64,000 bases of DNA. Source: Sagittula stellata E-37. GTDB lineage: Bacteria; Pseudomonadota; Alphaproteobacteria; Rhodobacterales; Rhodobacteraceae. The notes beneath the pieces are model-generated. The model ran no database searches. It was not told where the DNA came from and saw nothing but the letters and a program-made list of their open reading frames with translations. Below are positions 26,622-35,777 of this stretch, piece by piece; within the stretch, counting starts at the first letter, position 1, and the number at the start of each line of letters is the position of its first letter. The translations under genes and the position numbers were made by a program. The stretch spans positions 4,163,501 through 4,227,500 of the forward strand of contig NZ_CP155729.1 in assembly GCF_039724765.1 (NCBI RefSeq). Direction: 5' to 3'.

Positions 26622-27413
26622 TCACTCCCCCCGCAGGACCTTTGCGAAGGTGGTGAAGATGTCGTTGTTGGCGCAGAGGATGGCGCCCGATTCCAGCGGG
26701 TCCTGGTCCTCGCGCACGCCTTCGACAAGCGCCCCGGCTTCCTTGGCCAGCAGGTAGCCCGCCGCGATGTCCCAGATCTGCACCTCACGCTCCCAGTAGC
26801 CGTCGTAGCGGCCCGCCGCCACGTAGGCGAGGTCGAGCGACGCGGCACCGAAGCGGCGCACACCCGCGCATTCCGGCATCAGCCGGGCGAGGTCCTTCAT
26901 CGTGGCCGGCAGCGTGCGCTTTGTGCCGAAGGGCACGCCCGTGGCGAACAGCGCCTCCACCATACGGCGGCGGCCCGAGACGCGCAGGCGCTTGCTGTCG
27001 TTCAGCCAGGCGCCCGCGCCGCGCTCCGCATAGAACATCTCGTCCTTGGCGGCGTCGAAGACCACGGCCGACACGATCTGGCCCTTATGCTCCAGCGCGA
27101 TGGAAATCGCCCAGTGCGGCAGGCCGTGCAGGAAGTTCGTGGTGCCGTCCAGCGGGTCGACGATCCAGCGGCGCGTCGGGTCCTGCCCCGGCTCCTCGCC
27201 GCCCTCCTCGGCCAGCCAGCCGTAGGTCGGACGCGCGCCCATCAGCTCTTCCTTGAGGATGCGCTCCGCCTCGATGTCGGCCTTGCTGACGAAGTCCCCG
27301 GCGCCCTTCATCGACACCTGCAGGTTCTCCACCTCGCGGAAGTCCTTCACGAGCGATCGTCCCGCCTTGCGCGCGGCCTTCATCATGATGTTGAGATTCG
27401 CGCTGCCCTGCAT
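26622..27413 (-). CDS. suhB: Inositol-1-monophosphatase family protein
   Basis: A 263-residue Mg-dependent phosphatase. The metal site is seen in WIVDPLDGTTNFLHG (about 85-99) and WDIAAGYLLAKEAGA (about 213-227), with an upstream Glu pair (EEGGEE). SuhB-type proteins hydrolyse inositol monophosphates and in proteobacteria also affect rRNA processing; which role applies here is unknown. The family is common next to envelope genes in Rhodobacterales. Confidence 0.93.
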   Translation of the reverse strand: MQGSANLNIMMKAARKAGRSLVKDFREVENLQVSMKGAGDFVSKADIEAERILKEELMGARPTYGWLAEEGGEEPGQDPTRRWIVDPLDGTTNFLHGLPHWAISIALEHKGQIVSAVVFDAAKDEMFYAERGAGAWLNDSKRLRVSGRRRMVEALFATGVPFGTKRTLPATMKDLARLMPECAGVRRFGAASLDLAYVAAGRYDGYWEREVQIWDIAAGYLLAKEAGALVEGVREDQDPLESGAILCANNDIFTTFAKVLRGE

Positions 27414-27435
27414 GGGTCGGCCTCCGGCGTTCGCA

Positions 27436-27470
27436 CAAAAGAAATCAGGCCGCGGCTATACGCGGCCTGA
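27436..27470 (-). terminator. Intrinsic terminator after the small secreted protein gene
   Basis: A perfect nine-pair stem CAGGCCGCG/CGCGGCCTG around a six-base loop is followed on the minus strand by ATTTCTTTTG. It lies between the 27497-27817 gene and suhB, so suhB must have a separate promoter or rely on readthrough. Confidence 0.8.
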
Positions 27471-27496
27471 CACACAATGCCAAGGGTCCTTGCGGA

Positions 27497-27817
27497 TCAG
27501 CGGTAAACCACGCCCTTGTCGCCCGGCACGGCCACGCCCTTGACGCCCACCGGCGCATAGCTGCGCGGCGCGGGCTTGCGATAGACCTTGCCCGGACGGT
27601 CGACGTAGGGACCGGCGTTCGGGTTGCCGCAGCAGATCACGCCCCCGACCGACACCGGCTGCAGACCGGCGGGGCAGTAGTTCGGCGCGTTGTAGGTGTG
27701 GACCAGCATGTTGGAATTGGGGTTGTTGGTCGGATCCCCCATGTACATGTCGCCCCAGGCAAAGGCAGCGGAGCCCGAAAGCGCAAATGCGGCGGCCGCC
27801 GCGAGAATGAGTTTCAT
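27497..27817 (-). CDS. Small secreted Cys-bearing protein
   Basis: A 106-residue protein with a clear signal peptide (cleavage after AAFA, residue 20). The mature protein carries Asn/Pro-rich segments, three cysteines (NYCPAG, VICCGNP) and a basic Pro/Tyr-rich tail. I recognise no domain. It is followed by a strong terminator, so it is probably a single-gene unit. Confidence 0.72.
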   Translation of the reverse strand: MKLILAAAAAFALSGSAAFAWGDMYMGDPTNNPNSNMLVHTYNAPNYCPAGLQPVSVGGVICCGNPNAGPYVDRPGKVYRKPAPRSYAPVGVKGVAVPGDKGVVYR

Positions 27818-28355
27818 AATGTTCCCCTTGGTGACGTCGGAATGGTGACTCGCAGAATTCCCCGCGCAAGGCTAGCAATCCCTGTGGGCAAGTCAAATTT
27901 TTACTGTCTTGTCCGTGCAAATGCCGGGAATTGTTTCCCGTATCGAACCAGTCCGCATGAGGCGGACTCTGCCCGGCCATCGTCGTCGGGGTGGTAAAAT
28001 GCAGCATCCCACCATGCCGGACAATCGGTCAGCCGACGCCGTCCCGGCACAAGCGGGCATCTGGACTCGGGCGGATCGTTTCCGTGCAGGCATCGCCGTT
28101 CGGGCACCGCGCGCCCCGGCACGCCTCCTCAATCGTCGCTCAGCAGCAGCGCGCGCACCGCGTCGGGTGCCAGCGGGAACAAGGGACGCTGAAGGGTGGT
28201 AAGACCCGGTGCCGCAGTTTCAGCACGTTTTGTAGGCTCAATGGGCATATCCGCCACTTAGAGCATGACGTATGCCAGTAAAAGCCCACGGCCCGTCCAG
28301 GCGGCCCCCGTTCCGGCGAAAGACCGCCGAAATGAGCGGGATACAGGCGGATTGG
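27818..28355. other. 538-base gap with one possible tiny gene
   Basis: This stretch is less G+C-rich near 27880-27960 and 28200-28280. Besides the 39-codon frame at 28129-28248, I see no supported gene, repeat or RNA. Confidence 0.4.
28129..28248 (-). CDS. Possible 39-residue small protein or gene remnant
   Basis: An ATG-started frame of 39 codons whose second half has the G/C-ending codons of real genes here (PLAPDAVRALLLSDD at the C-terminus) while the first half does not. The ribosome-binding site is weak (GGCGGAT). It could be a short real gene or the surviving 3' end of a lost one. Confidence 0.25.
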   Translation of the reverse strand: MPIEPTKRAETAAPGLTTLQRPLFPLAPDAVRALLLSDD

Positions 28356-28753
28356 TCAGGTTTTCATCACCCGGTCGGCCTTCTTTCGGACAAGCACGCT
28401 GCGCAGATCGTGCATCGCCAGCAGCAGCGCATCCGTCACTTCCTCAAGCTGGTCGTCGGTGGCTTTCGACTGCGCCCACTGCGTCGTGGTGTTGAGGTAG
28501 TCGACGCAGCGGTGGATGTCGTCGATGTCGCGCATTGCCAGCAATGTCCTGCGCTCGGCCATCCAGCGCCGGATCTCGGCCAGGTCGTCATCGGACAAGG
28601 TCGCGTCGCCCTGCGGCTTGATCTCGTTGCGGTTCAGGTTCAGCACCGCGATCTGTTCCATCTCGATCCGGCGTTGGCGGTTCTCGGTGTCGACGCGGAA
28701 GACGGCGGCGCCGTTGTCGCGCACCCGGAAGTAAAAGGCGGGAAGATCGGCCA

Positions 28754-28754
<1 letters not shown>
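28356..28754 (-). CDS. Conserved Rhodobacterales protein, unknown
   Basis: A 132-residue protein, probably cytosolic and mixed alpha/beta. The first 45 residues look like beta strands (FYFRVRDNGAAVFRVD), and the rest is helical with charged residues (DDLAEIRRWMAERR, DALLLAMHDLRSVLVRKK). Its ATG shares one base with the aminotransferase TGA (TGATG), so the genes are coupled. Function unknown. Confidence 0.8.
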
Positions 28755-30019
<1,265 letters not shown>

Positions 30020-30058
30020 TCATACCCCGATCAGGCGGTTGCGCAAGGGAGCTTACAC

Positions 30059-30451
30059 ATGCAGGACACGGACTGGTACGGCCCGGACGTCGCCACGCTG
30101 GGCGACAGGCTGGCGGCCGCCCGCGAGGCACAGGGCATGTCGCAGGAGACGCTGGCGAAAAATCTCGGGATCAAGCTGACCACGCTTGAGCGGTGGGAAG
30201 ACGACCTGTCCGAACCCCGCGCCAACAAGCTGAGCATGGTGGCCGGAATCCTGAACGTGTCGATGGTCTGGCTCATCACCGGTGAAGGCGAGGGCGTCGG
30301 CAACCCGGAAGAAGACACGACCATGGGGGCCGACTTCACCGAGATCCTCGCCGAGATGCGCGCGCTGCGCGTGCAGATCAAGGCGCGCACCGACAAGCTG
30401 GGACAACTGGAAAAGCGCCTGCGGCAGGCGCTGAAGGAGGCCGCGCTTTGA
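30059..30451 (+). CDS. XRE-family transcriptional regulator
   Basis: A 130-residue protein with an N-terminal helix-turn-helix (about 15-65: RLAAAREAQGMSQETLAKNL, LTTLERWEDDLSEP). A WLITGEGEG stretch follows, then a charged C-terminal coiled coil (about 90-128). It is divergent from the aminotransferase and runs straight into sdhE (TTGA overlap), so the two are coexpressed. Target unknown; a link to succinate dehydrogenase or the aminotransferase is only positional. Confidence 0.9.
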   Translation: MQDTDWYGPDVATLGDRLAAAREAQGMSQETLAKNLGIKLTTLERWEDDLSEPRANKLSMVAGILNVSMVWLITGEGEGVGNPEEDTTMGADFTEILAEMRALRVQIKARTDKLGQLEKRLRQALKEAAL

Positions 30452-30723
30452 CCGAACAGGCAATCCGCGAAACGCACGACATCCGGCTGAAACGGCTGAC
30501 CATGCGGTCCATGCGGCGCGGCACGAAGGAAATGGACATTCTCCTGATGCGCTTCGCCGAGGCGCGTCTTGCCGCGTTGGACCCCGCTGCGCTGGACGCC
30601 TACGAGGCACTGCTCGACGAGAACGACCAGGATCTTTACCAGTGGATTTCCGGTCAGCGCCCCGCGCCCGCGGCCCATGCCCCGCTCATCGCCGAGATCG
30701 CAAGCGTCGCCGGGAACCGCTAA
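30448..30723 (+). CDS. sdhE: Succinate dehydrogenase FAD assembly factor SdhE
   Basis: A 91-residue protein that assists covalent attachment of FAD to SdhA. The signature MRRGTKEMDILLMRFAE contains the RGxxE motif required in the family, followed by the helical YEALLDENDQDLYQWISG. The start is TTG at 30448 with a perfect AAGGAGG seven bases upstream; it overlaps the stop of the XRE gene. Confidence 0.94.
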   Translation: MTEQAIRETHDIRLKRLTMRSMRRGTKEMDILLMRFAEARLAALDPAALDAYEALLDENDQDLYQWISGQRPAPAAHAPLIAEIASVAGNR

Positions 30724-30822
30724 GTCCTTGCGGGCCGGGTCTCTGTCCCGGCCCCATCCGTCCGCCGCACCACGATCACGGCCACCGGCCCAAAGCTGGC
30801 ACGGAACTGGCCCCGGCGGGCT

Positions 30823-32307
30823 TCAGGCGACCATCGCCCGGATGCTCCAGAAGATCACCATCGACAGCAGCGCCGCCGCCGGGACCGTCACGATCCAGGC
30901 CGCCGCGATGGTCATGAAATGCGCACGCCGCACCAGCTTGCGCCGCCGACGTTCCTCCGGCGAATAGCGCGGCCGCTCCGGCATCGCCATGCGCGCCTTG
31001 CGCAGACGGCGCTCCGAATCCCATTCGCGGAAGAAGCCCACACCGAACACCGCACCCACCGCGATGTGGGTGGAGCTGACCGGCAGGCCCAGCCAACTTG
31101 CCACGATCACCGTGATCGCCGCCGACAGCGCCACGCAATAGGCACGCATGGGGTTCAGCTTGGTGATCTCCGAACCAACGATCCGGATCAGCCTCGGCCC
31201 GAACAGGAACAGCCCGAACGAGATCCCCACGGCGCCGATCAGCATGACCCAGAAAGGGATGCCGAAGCCGTCGGTGAAATGCCCCGACCGCGCCGCCTCC
31301 ACGATGGCGGCCAGCGGACCCACCGCATTGGCCACATCGTTGGCGCCATGCGCAAAGGACAGCAGCGCCGCCGAGACGATCAGCGGCACGCCGAACAGCA
31401 CCTTCAGCGACTTGTTGCGGTTCTCCAGCCCCTCGGACTGGCGCCGCACCACCGGGATCATCACCAGCCAGATCAGCACGCCCATCGCCAGCCCCAGCGT
31501 CAGCGCCGTCTTCAGGTCGATCTTCACGAGGTGCTTCAGCCCCTTCATCGCGAGGTAGGCGGCAAAGGCCCCCGCCATGACCCCCACGAGCACCGGCACC
31601 CATACGCGGGCCGCGGCGATCTTGTCCTCGCGGTAGATGATCCGCGACTTGATGAACCACAGGCACCCGGCGGCGATCAGGCCGCCCATCAGAGGCGAGA
31701 TCACCCAGCTTGCCGCGATCAGTCCCATCGTGCTCCAGCCCACCGCGCCAAAGCCCGCCGCAGCGATGCCTGCGCCCATGACGCCCCCCACGACAGAGTG
31801 CGTCGTCGACACCGGCGCACCGATCCAGGTGGCGAGGTTGACCCACAGCGCCGACGACAGCAGCGCCGCCATCATCGCCCAGATGAACATGTCGAGCGAT
31901 CCCATGCTCGACGGCGCGATGATGCCCTTGGCGATGGTCGATACCACGTCGCCGCCCGCCAGCAGCGCGCCCGCGCTTTCGAACACCGCGGCGATGGCGA
32001 TGGCCCCTCCCATGGTCAGCGCATTGGCGCCCACCGCAGGCCCCATGTTGTTGGCAACGTCGTTGGCACCGATGTTCAGCGCCATGTAGGCCCCGAAGAC
32101 CGAGGCGATGACAATCGTCACACCGTGGCCGGACCCTCCGAACAGCAGCGTCGCCAGAAGCGCGGCGAAGACCACGAAGACCACGGCGATGCCGATGCCC
32201 GCCACGGGTTTCGCCACATAGGCGGTGGCAAGCTCCAGCATCTGGACGCGGCCAAGGTCGCGGTCCAGCGTCTCAAGGTGCTTCGGATGATGATCGTTTC
32301 CCGCCAA
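30823..32307 (-). CDS. pit: Inorganic phosphate transporter, PiT family
   Basis: An inner-membrane protein of about 494 residues with ten or more spans and the duplicated PiT signature: NIGANDVANNMGPAVGA in the first half and AHGANDVANAVGPLAA in the second. Each half also has a GAPVSTTHSVVGG-like loop (GLPVSSTHIAVGA). It carries out low-affinity metal-phosphate/proton symport. The start is uncertain: TTG 32307 has GGGAGGGG six bases upstream, while the in-frame ATG at 32331 has no ribosome-binding site. Confidence 0.93.
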   Translation of the reverse strand: MAGNDHHPKHLETLDRDLGRVQMLELATAYVAKPVAGIGIAVVFVVFAALLATLLFGGSGHGVTIVIASVFGAYMALNIGANDVANNMGPAVGANALTMGGAIAIAAVFESAGALLAGGDVVSTIAKGIIAPSSMGSLDMFIWAMMAALLSSALWVNLATWIGAPVSTTHSVVGGVMGAGIAAAGFGAVGWSTMGLIAASWVISPLMGGLIAAGCLWFIKSRIIYREDKIAAARVWVPVLVGVMAGAFAAYLAMKGLKHLVKIDLKTALTLGLAMGVLIWLVMIPVVRRQSEGLENRNKSLKVLFGVPLIVSAALLSFAHGANDVANAVGPLAAIVEAARSGHFTDGFGIPFWVMLIGAVGISFGLFLFGPRLIRIVGSEITKLNPMRAYCVALSAAITVIVASWLGLPVSSTHIAVGAVFGVGFFREWDSERRLRKARMAMPERPRYSPEERRRRKLVRRAHFMTIAAAWIVTVPAAALLSMVIFWSIRAMVA

Positions 32308-32404
32308 GTGCCGCCCCTCCCATCGGGTCATTCGCGCAGGTCCGGCGCGCAATTCGGGGGTGTTTATGGGGTCTGGACACCGATTTCAATCGGCTCGGGC
32401 CGGG

Positions 32405-32887
32405 TCAGAGCAGATCGGGCGCCTTGGCGCGGAATCCGCGCAGGAGGTCCTTCAGGCCCGGCTCGTTCACCATTTCGGAAGCTTCTTTCGGGCTGACCCA
32501 GACGCGACGCCGTTGCGACACCTCCGGGTAGTCGTCCAGAAGCTGCTCGACCTCCACGGCGTAGACGAGGGTACGGACCGGGATGCTCCAGTCTCCCGGC
32601 AGCGCCTTGCCGTAGACGAAATCCCCCAGCGGCGACTTCGACGCCCGACCGGCGCGAACGCCCGCCTCTTCCCAGGCCTCGCGCATGGCGGAGCCGGCGG
32701 AATCGAGGCCCTTGATCGGCCACCCTTTCGGCAGAACCCATCGCCCGGTATCGCGGCTGGTGATCAGCAGGATCTGCGTGTCGGCCCCGTGCCCACGGTA
32801 ACAAAGCGCCGCGAACTGAAGACGTTCGGGACGTTTGTAGAGCGGAGCGACATAGTCGCCCCAGAAGTGCCGGAACTGCTCAATCAC
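32405..32887 (-). CDS. Nudix hydrolase
   Basis: A 160-residue Nudix protein. The box reads GWPIKGLDSAGSAMREAWEE, then AGV; the catalytic REAWEEAG core is intact. The Glu usually found seven positions into the box is Leu. The layout resembles diphosphoinositol-polyphosphate or diadenosine-polyphosphate hydrolases. The substrate is unknown. The start is GTG. It is divergent from the LdtR-like regulator. Confidence 0.9.
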   Translation of the reverse strand: MIEQFRHFWGDYVAPLYKRPERLQFAALCYRGHGADTQILLITSRDTGRWVLPKGWPIKGLDSAGSAMREAWEEAGVRAGRASKSPLGDFVYGKALPGDWSIPVRTLVYAVEVEQLLDDYPEVSQRRRVWVSPKEASEMVNEPGLKDLLRGFRAKAPDLL

Positions 32888-33107
32888 GCGATGTGTTCGC
32901 CCATTTTTTTCTCAAGTGCATAGTTCTAGCGCTTTTCGCTGCAAATTGCAAATCCGTCCCCGCGCGAAGGCGGCTGCGGTCCTGCCGAACGCCCATTAAC
33001 CAAGCATCGCATATCGTTCGAATTTTCCGGGGTTTCACGACGGTTTAACCCGATATTTGCGTTTTTCCCGGAAAGCTGCCGTCAATCAAAACAGGCGGAG
33101 AAAATCT

Positions 33108-33605
33108 ATGAGCATACATTCGTCCATGGACAAGAGTCCCGAGCAGGGCTTCATGGCGAGCTACCTCGATGCGTTAAGCTTGGTGGAGCGTCTCCACCGT
33201 CTGCTTCTCGACGTCATCAAGGATGAGTTCGAGCGATTGGGGATCATCGACGTGAACGCGGTGCAAGCGCTCCTGCTGTTCAACATCGGCGATAACGAGG
33301 TGACGGCAGGCGAACTGAAAACCCGGGGCTACTACCAGGGCTCCAACGTCAGCTACAACCTGAAGAAACTGGTGGAAATGGGCTACATGCACCACCAGCG
33401 GTGCGAGATCGACCGCCGTTCCGTGCGCGTCCGTCTCACCCAGCGCGGCCGGGAAATCCGGAGCATCGTCTCCGAACTCTTCGGACGCCACGCCGACGGC
33501 CTCCAGACGAAGGCGGTCATCTCGATCGACGGCATGGACGAGATCACCTCGGCCCTGCGGCGTGTCGAACGCTACTGGACGGATCAGATCCGTTATATCT
33601 ACTGA
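33108..33605 (+). CDS. MarR-family winged-helix regulator, LdtR-like
   Basis: A 165-residue dimeric regulator: helical N-terminus (about 15-50) and a winged helix (about 60-120) with ITD-like recognition region YYQGSNVSYNLKKLVEMGYM and wing RCEIDRRSVRVRLTQRG. It resembles LdtR of Rhizobiales, which controls L,D-transpeptidase and stress genes. No transpeptidase is adjacent, so targets are open. GGCGGAG stands before the ATG at 33108. The upstream 200 bases are noticeably A+T-richer, fitting a promoter. Confidence 0.87.
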   Translation: MSIHSSMDKSPEQGFMASYLDALSLVERLHRLLLDVIKDEFERLGIIDVNAVQALLLFNIGDNEVTAGELKTRGYYQGSNVSYNLKKLVEMGYMHHQRCEIDRRSVRVRLTQRGREIRSIVSELFGRHADGLQTKAVISIDGMDEITSALRRVERYWTDQIRYIY

Positions 33606-33889
33606 GCCCGCGCCCCGACGCGCCCCGGCCAGAATGGCCAGGCTCTTCCCCACGGCGCCCACGTTCCGGACGCAGCGCAGCAGCGCCCCTCCGAGAACCG
33701 ATGCCACGGTCCAAACGCCCCCAGATCCCGACATACGACGCGCGCCCATCTTGCCGGCGCTTTTTTTTCGTTTTTCGCATGGAACTGGCTGACACCGACG
33801 GTCAATGTCGTGATCCGCGCAATCGCGCCTCTGCCCTGCCCGGTTTTCCTGCCCGCCTGTAACGGCGCACCATGCGACAGCCGCACGCC

Positions 33890-34567
33890 CTAGCGGGCCG
33901 ACACCACCATCACCTGCAATTCGCGCTTCAGCTTGCGCACCATGGCATCCTCGAAGTCGGCGAAACCGGCCGCCGTCTCGACGAAGGCATCGGCGCCCTG
34001 CACCACGTAAGCCTCGTAATAGGCGGCCAGTGCGCCCACGTCGTCCGCCGTGCCCGGCCCGATCACCAGACCGTTGATCGTGATGGCCTCGGGGCGCACG
34101 AACTGCGGGCGCGGCCCGGTGTTCGAGGTGCCGTCGCCCGACACGTCCAGCACCTGCCGCCAACACCCGGACTGCTGCGCCAGCAATCCCGCGCCGAACC
34201 GTTTGGCCGCGCCGATCGCGGTCGAGGTCTCGCCGCCGACCCGCGCCGTGCCTTCCAGCCGCCCGGCGATCCCCGCCAGCGCCAATGGGCTGTCCACGAC
34301 GGTCCAGGGCACCAGCAGGCGCTGCGCCTCCGGCCCGCTCCACTCGAAGACCGCCAGCGCCACCGGCGCCTCGGGCATCGCGAACAGGGCGCCCTGCACC
34401 TCCGGATGCAGAAGCGCCGCCGCCAGCCCGTCCAGTTGCAGCCGGTACTCCTCGCCGTCGACCGATCCGGAAACGTCCAGCGCCAGGGCCAGTGCCTGGC
34501 GGCAGGCCGCCTCCGCCTGCGCAGCCCATACCGCAAGGCCCAGAGCAGCCGCGAGGGCCAGCCTCAC
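33890..34567 (-). CDS. DUF1194 / von Willebrand A-like secreted protein, copy 2
   Basis: A 225-residue exported protein (signal peptide to about residue 20, AEAACRQ). It has a VWA-type metal-ion site beginning LALDVSGSVDGEEY and a second segment LDVSGDGTSNTG, features of the DUF1194 family. Such domains bind divalent metal and protein ligands; the function is unknown. Its ATGA overlaps the stop of the paralogous upstream gene, so they are translated together and are a tandem duplication. Confidence 0.9.
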   Translation of the reverse strand: MRLALAAALGLAVWAAQAEAACRQALALALDVSGSVDGEEYRLQLDGLAAALLHPEVQGALFAMPEAPVALAVFEWSGPEAQRLLVPWTVVDSPLALAGIAGRLEGTARVGGETSTAIGAAKRFGAGLLAQQSGCWRQVLDVSGDGTSNTGPRPQFVRPEAITINGLVIGPGTADDVGALAAYYEAYVVQGADAFVETAAGFADFEDAMVRKLKRELQVMVVSAR

Positions 34568-35277
34568 CCGGGGCCCTCCCGGCGCGGCCGGTCGGGCGCT
34601 TCCAGCCCGCCCACAACGCGGTTCTCGATCTCCCGGTACAGCTTGCGCACCATCGCGCGTTCGTACCCCTCATATCCCTGCGCGGTCTCAAGGAAGGCGT
34701 CCGGCCCATGCAGCACCTCGAACTCGAAATGCTCCACCACGCCCGGATCGGCCCCCAGCACAGCCAGCCCGTTCACCGTCACGCCGCCGAAGGGAAAATG
34801 GCGGTAGGCAAGCTGCGGCCCGAAGCCGTCGTTCGTCACGCCGTCGCCCGACACGTCGATCACACGGCGCTCGCACTCGGGGCCGCGCGCCAGCAGCCCG
34901 GCGCCGAACCCCAACGCATAGCCCATCGCGGTGGGAAAGCGCGAAAAGGACCGCCGGTGCCCGGAGATGCGCGCCGCCACCTCTGCGATGACGCGTGGCG
35001 AGTCCAGCAGAACCCAGTCCTGAACCACGACCGACTGCTGCCGCCCGCTCCATTCGTAGACCGCGATCCAGACCGAGGGTTCACCCGACAGGATCGCCGC
35101 CGTCACGTCCTCGGCCATCAGCGCCGCCGCGACCCCGTTGCGCTGCAAGGCGTACTCCCGCGCGTCCACCGAGGACGACACGTCCAGTGCCAGCGCAAGC
35201 GCCAGCCGGCAGGCCTGCGCCTGCCCCGCGGAGATCAGCACCGCGAGGCAGAGACAGAGGCTGGCGAGACGCCTCAC
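34564..35277 (-). CDS. DUF1194 / von Willebrand A-like secreted protein, copy 1
   Basis: A 237-residue paralogue of the following gene: signal peptide (LCLAVLISAGQAQA), MIDAS-like LDVSSSVDAREY, and VIDVSGDGVTNDG. The C-terminus has MVRKLYREIE, matching MVRKLKRELQ in the neighbour, then a charged tail. I choose the GTG at 35277, which overlaps the glyoxalase TGA (GTGA). An ATG at 35307 would add ten residues before the signal peptide. Confidence 0.9.
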   Translation of the reverse strand: MRRLASLCLCLAVLISAGQAQACRLALALALDVSSSVDAREYALQRNGVAAALMAEDVTAAILSGEPSVWIAVYEWSGRQQSVVVQDWVLLDSPRVIAEVAARISGHRRSFSRFPTAMGYALGFGAGLLARGPECERRVIDVSGDGVTNDGFGPQLAYRHFPFGGVTVNGLAVLGADPGVVEHFEFEVLHGPDAFLETAQGYEGYERAMVRKLYREIENRVVGGLEAPDRPRREGPG

Positions 35278-35708
35278 CAATGCCCGGTGTTCTCCATGCT
35301 GGCCCATGGCTCTTGCGGCGGCAGCGCATCGCCCTGCTGCAACAGCTCGATGGACACGTTGTCGGGCGACCGGACAAAGGCCATGTGCCCGTCACGCGGC
35401 GGCCGGTTGATCGTCACGCCCGCGTCCATCAGCGCCTGGCAGATCTCGTAGACGTTGGGCACCGTGTAGGCCAGGTGCCCGAAGTGCCGCGAATCCGAAG
35501 GCAGCCCCTCGTCGCCGTCCCAGTTGTAGGTCAGTTCCACGTCCGCATGGCCGTCCGCCATGTCCGGCGGGCACATGAAGACCAGCGTGAAGCGGCCCTT
35601 CTCGCTCTCGGTGCGGCGGCGCTCCACCAGGCCCAGCAGCTTGTAGAATTCGATCGACTTGTCCAGGTCCTTAACCCGGACCATCGTGTGCAGATACTTG
35701 ATGCCCAC
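35274..35708 (-). CDS. gloA: Lactoylglutathione lyase (glyoxalase I)
   Basis: Converts the methylglyoxal-glutathione adduct to S-lactoylglutathione in the cytosol. In 144 residues the four metal ligands can be placed: His7 (YLHTMVRV), Glu59 (VELTYNW), His77 (FGHLAY) and Glu121 (VSIELLQ). It is the first gene of a three-gene unit with the two DUF1194 proteins, joined by a GTGA overlap. Confidence 0.95.
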   Translation of the reverse strand: MGIKYLHTMVRVKDLDKSIEFYKLLGLVERRRTESEKGRFTLVFMCPPDMADGHADVELTYNWDGDEGLPSDSRHFGHLAYTVPNVYEICQALMDAGVTINRPPRDGHMAFVRSPDNVSIELLQQGDALPPQEPWASMENTGHW

Positions 35709-35777
35709 GTCTTCCTCCTTCGTCCCACCTTCGGGGACACACGCCCCTTCGCAGGGAATGCGCGCCGCGCCAAAGGA

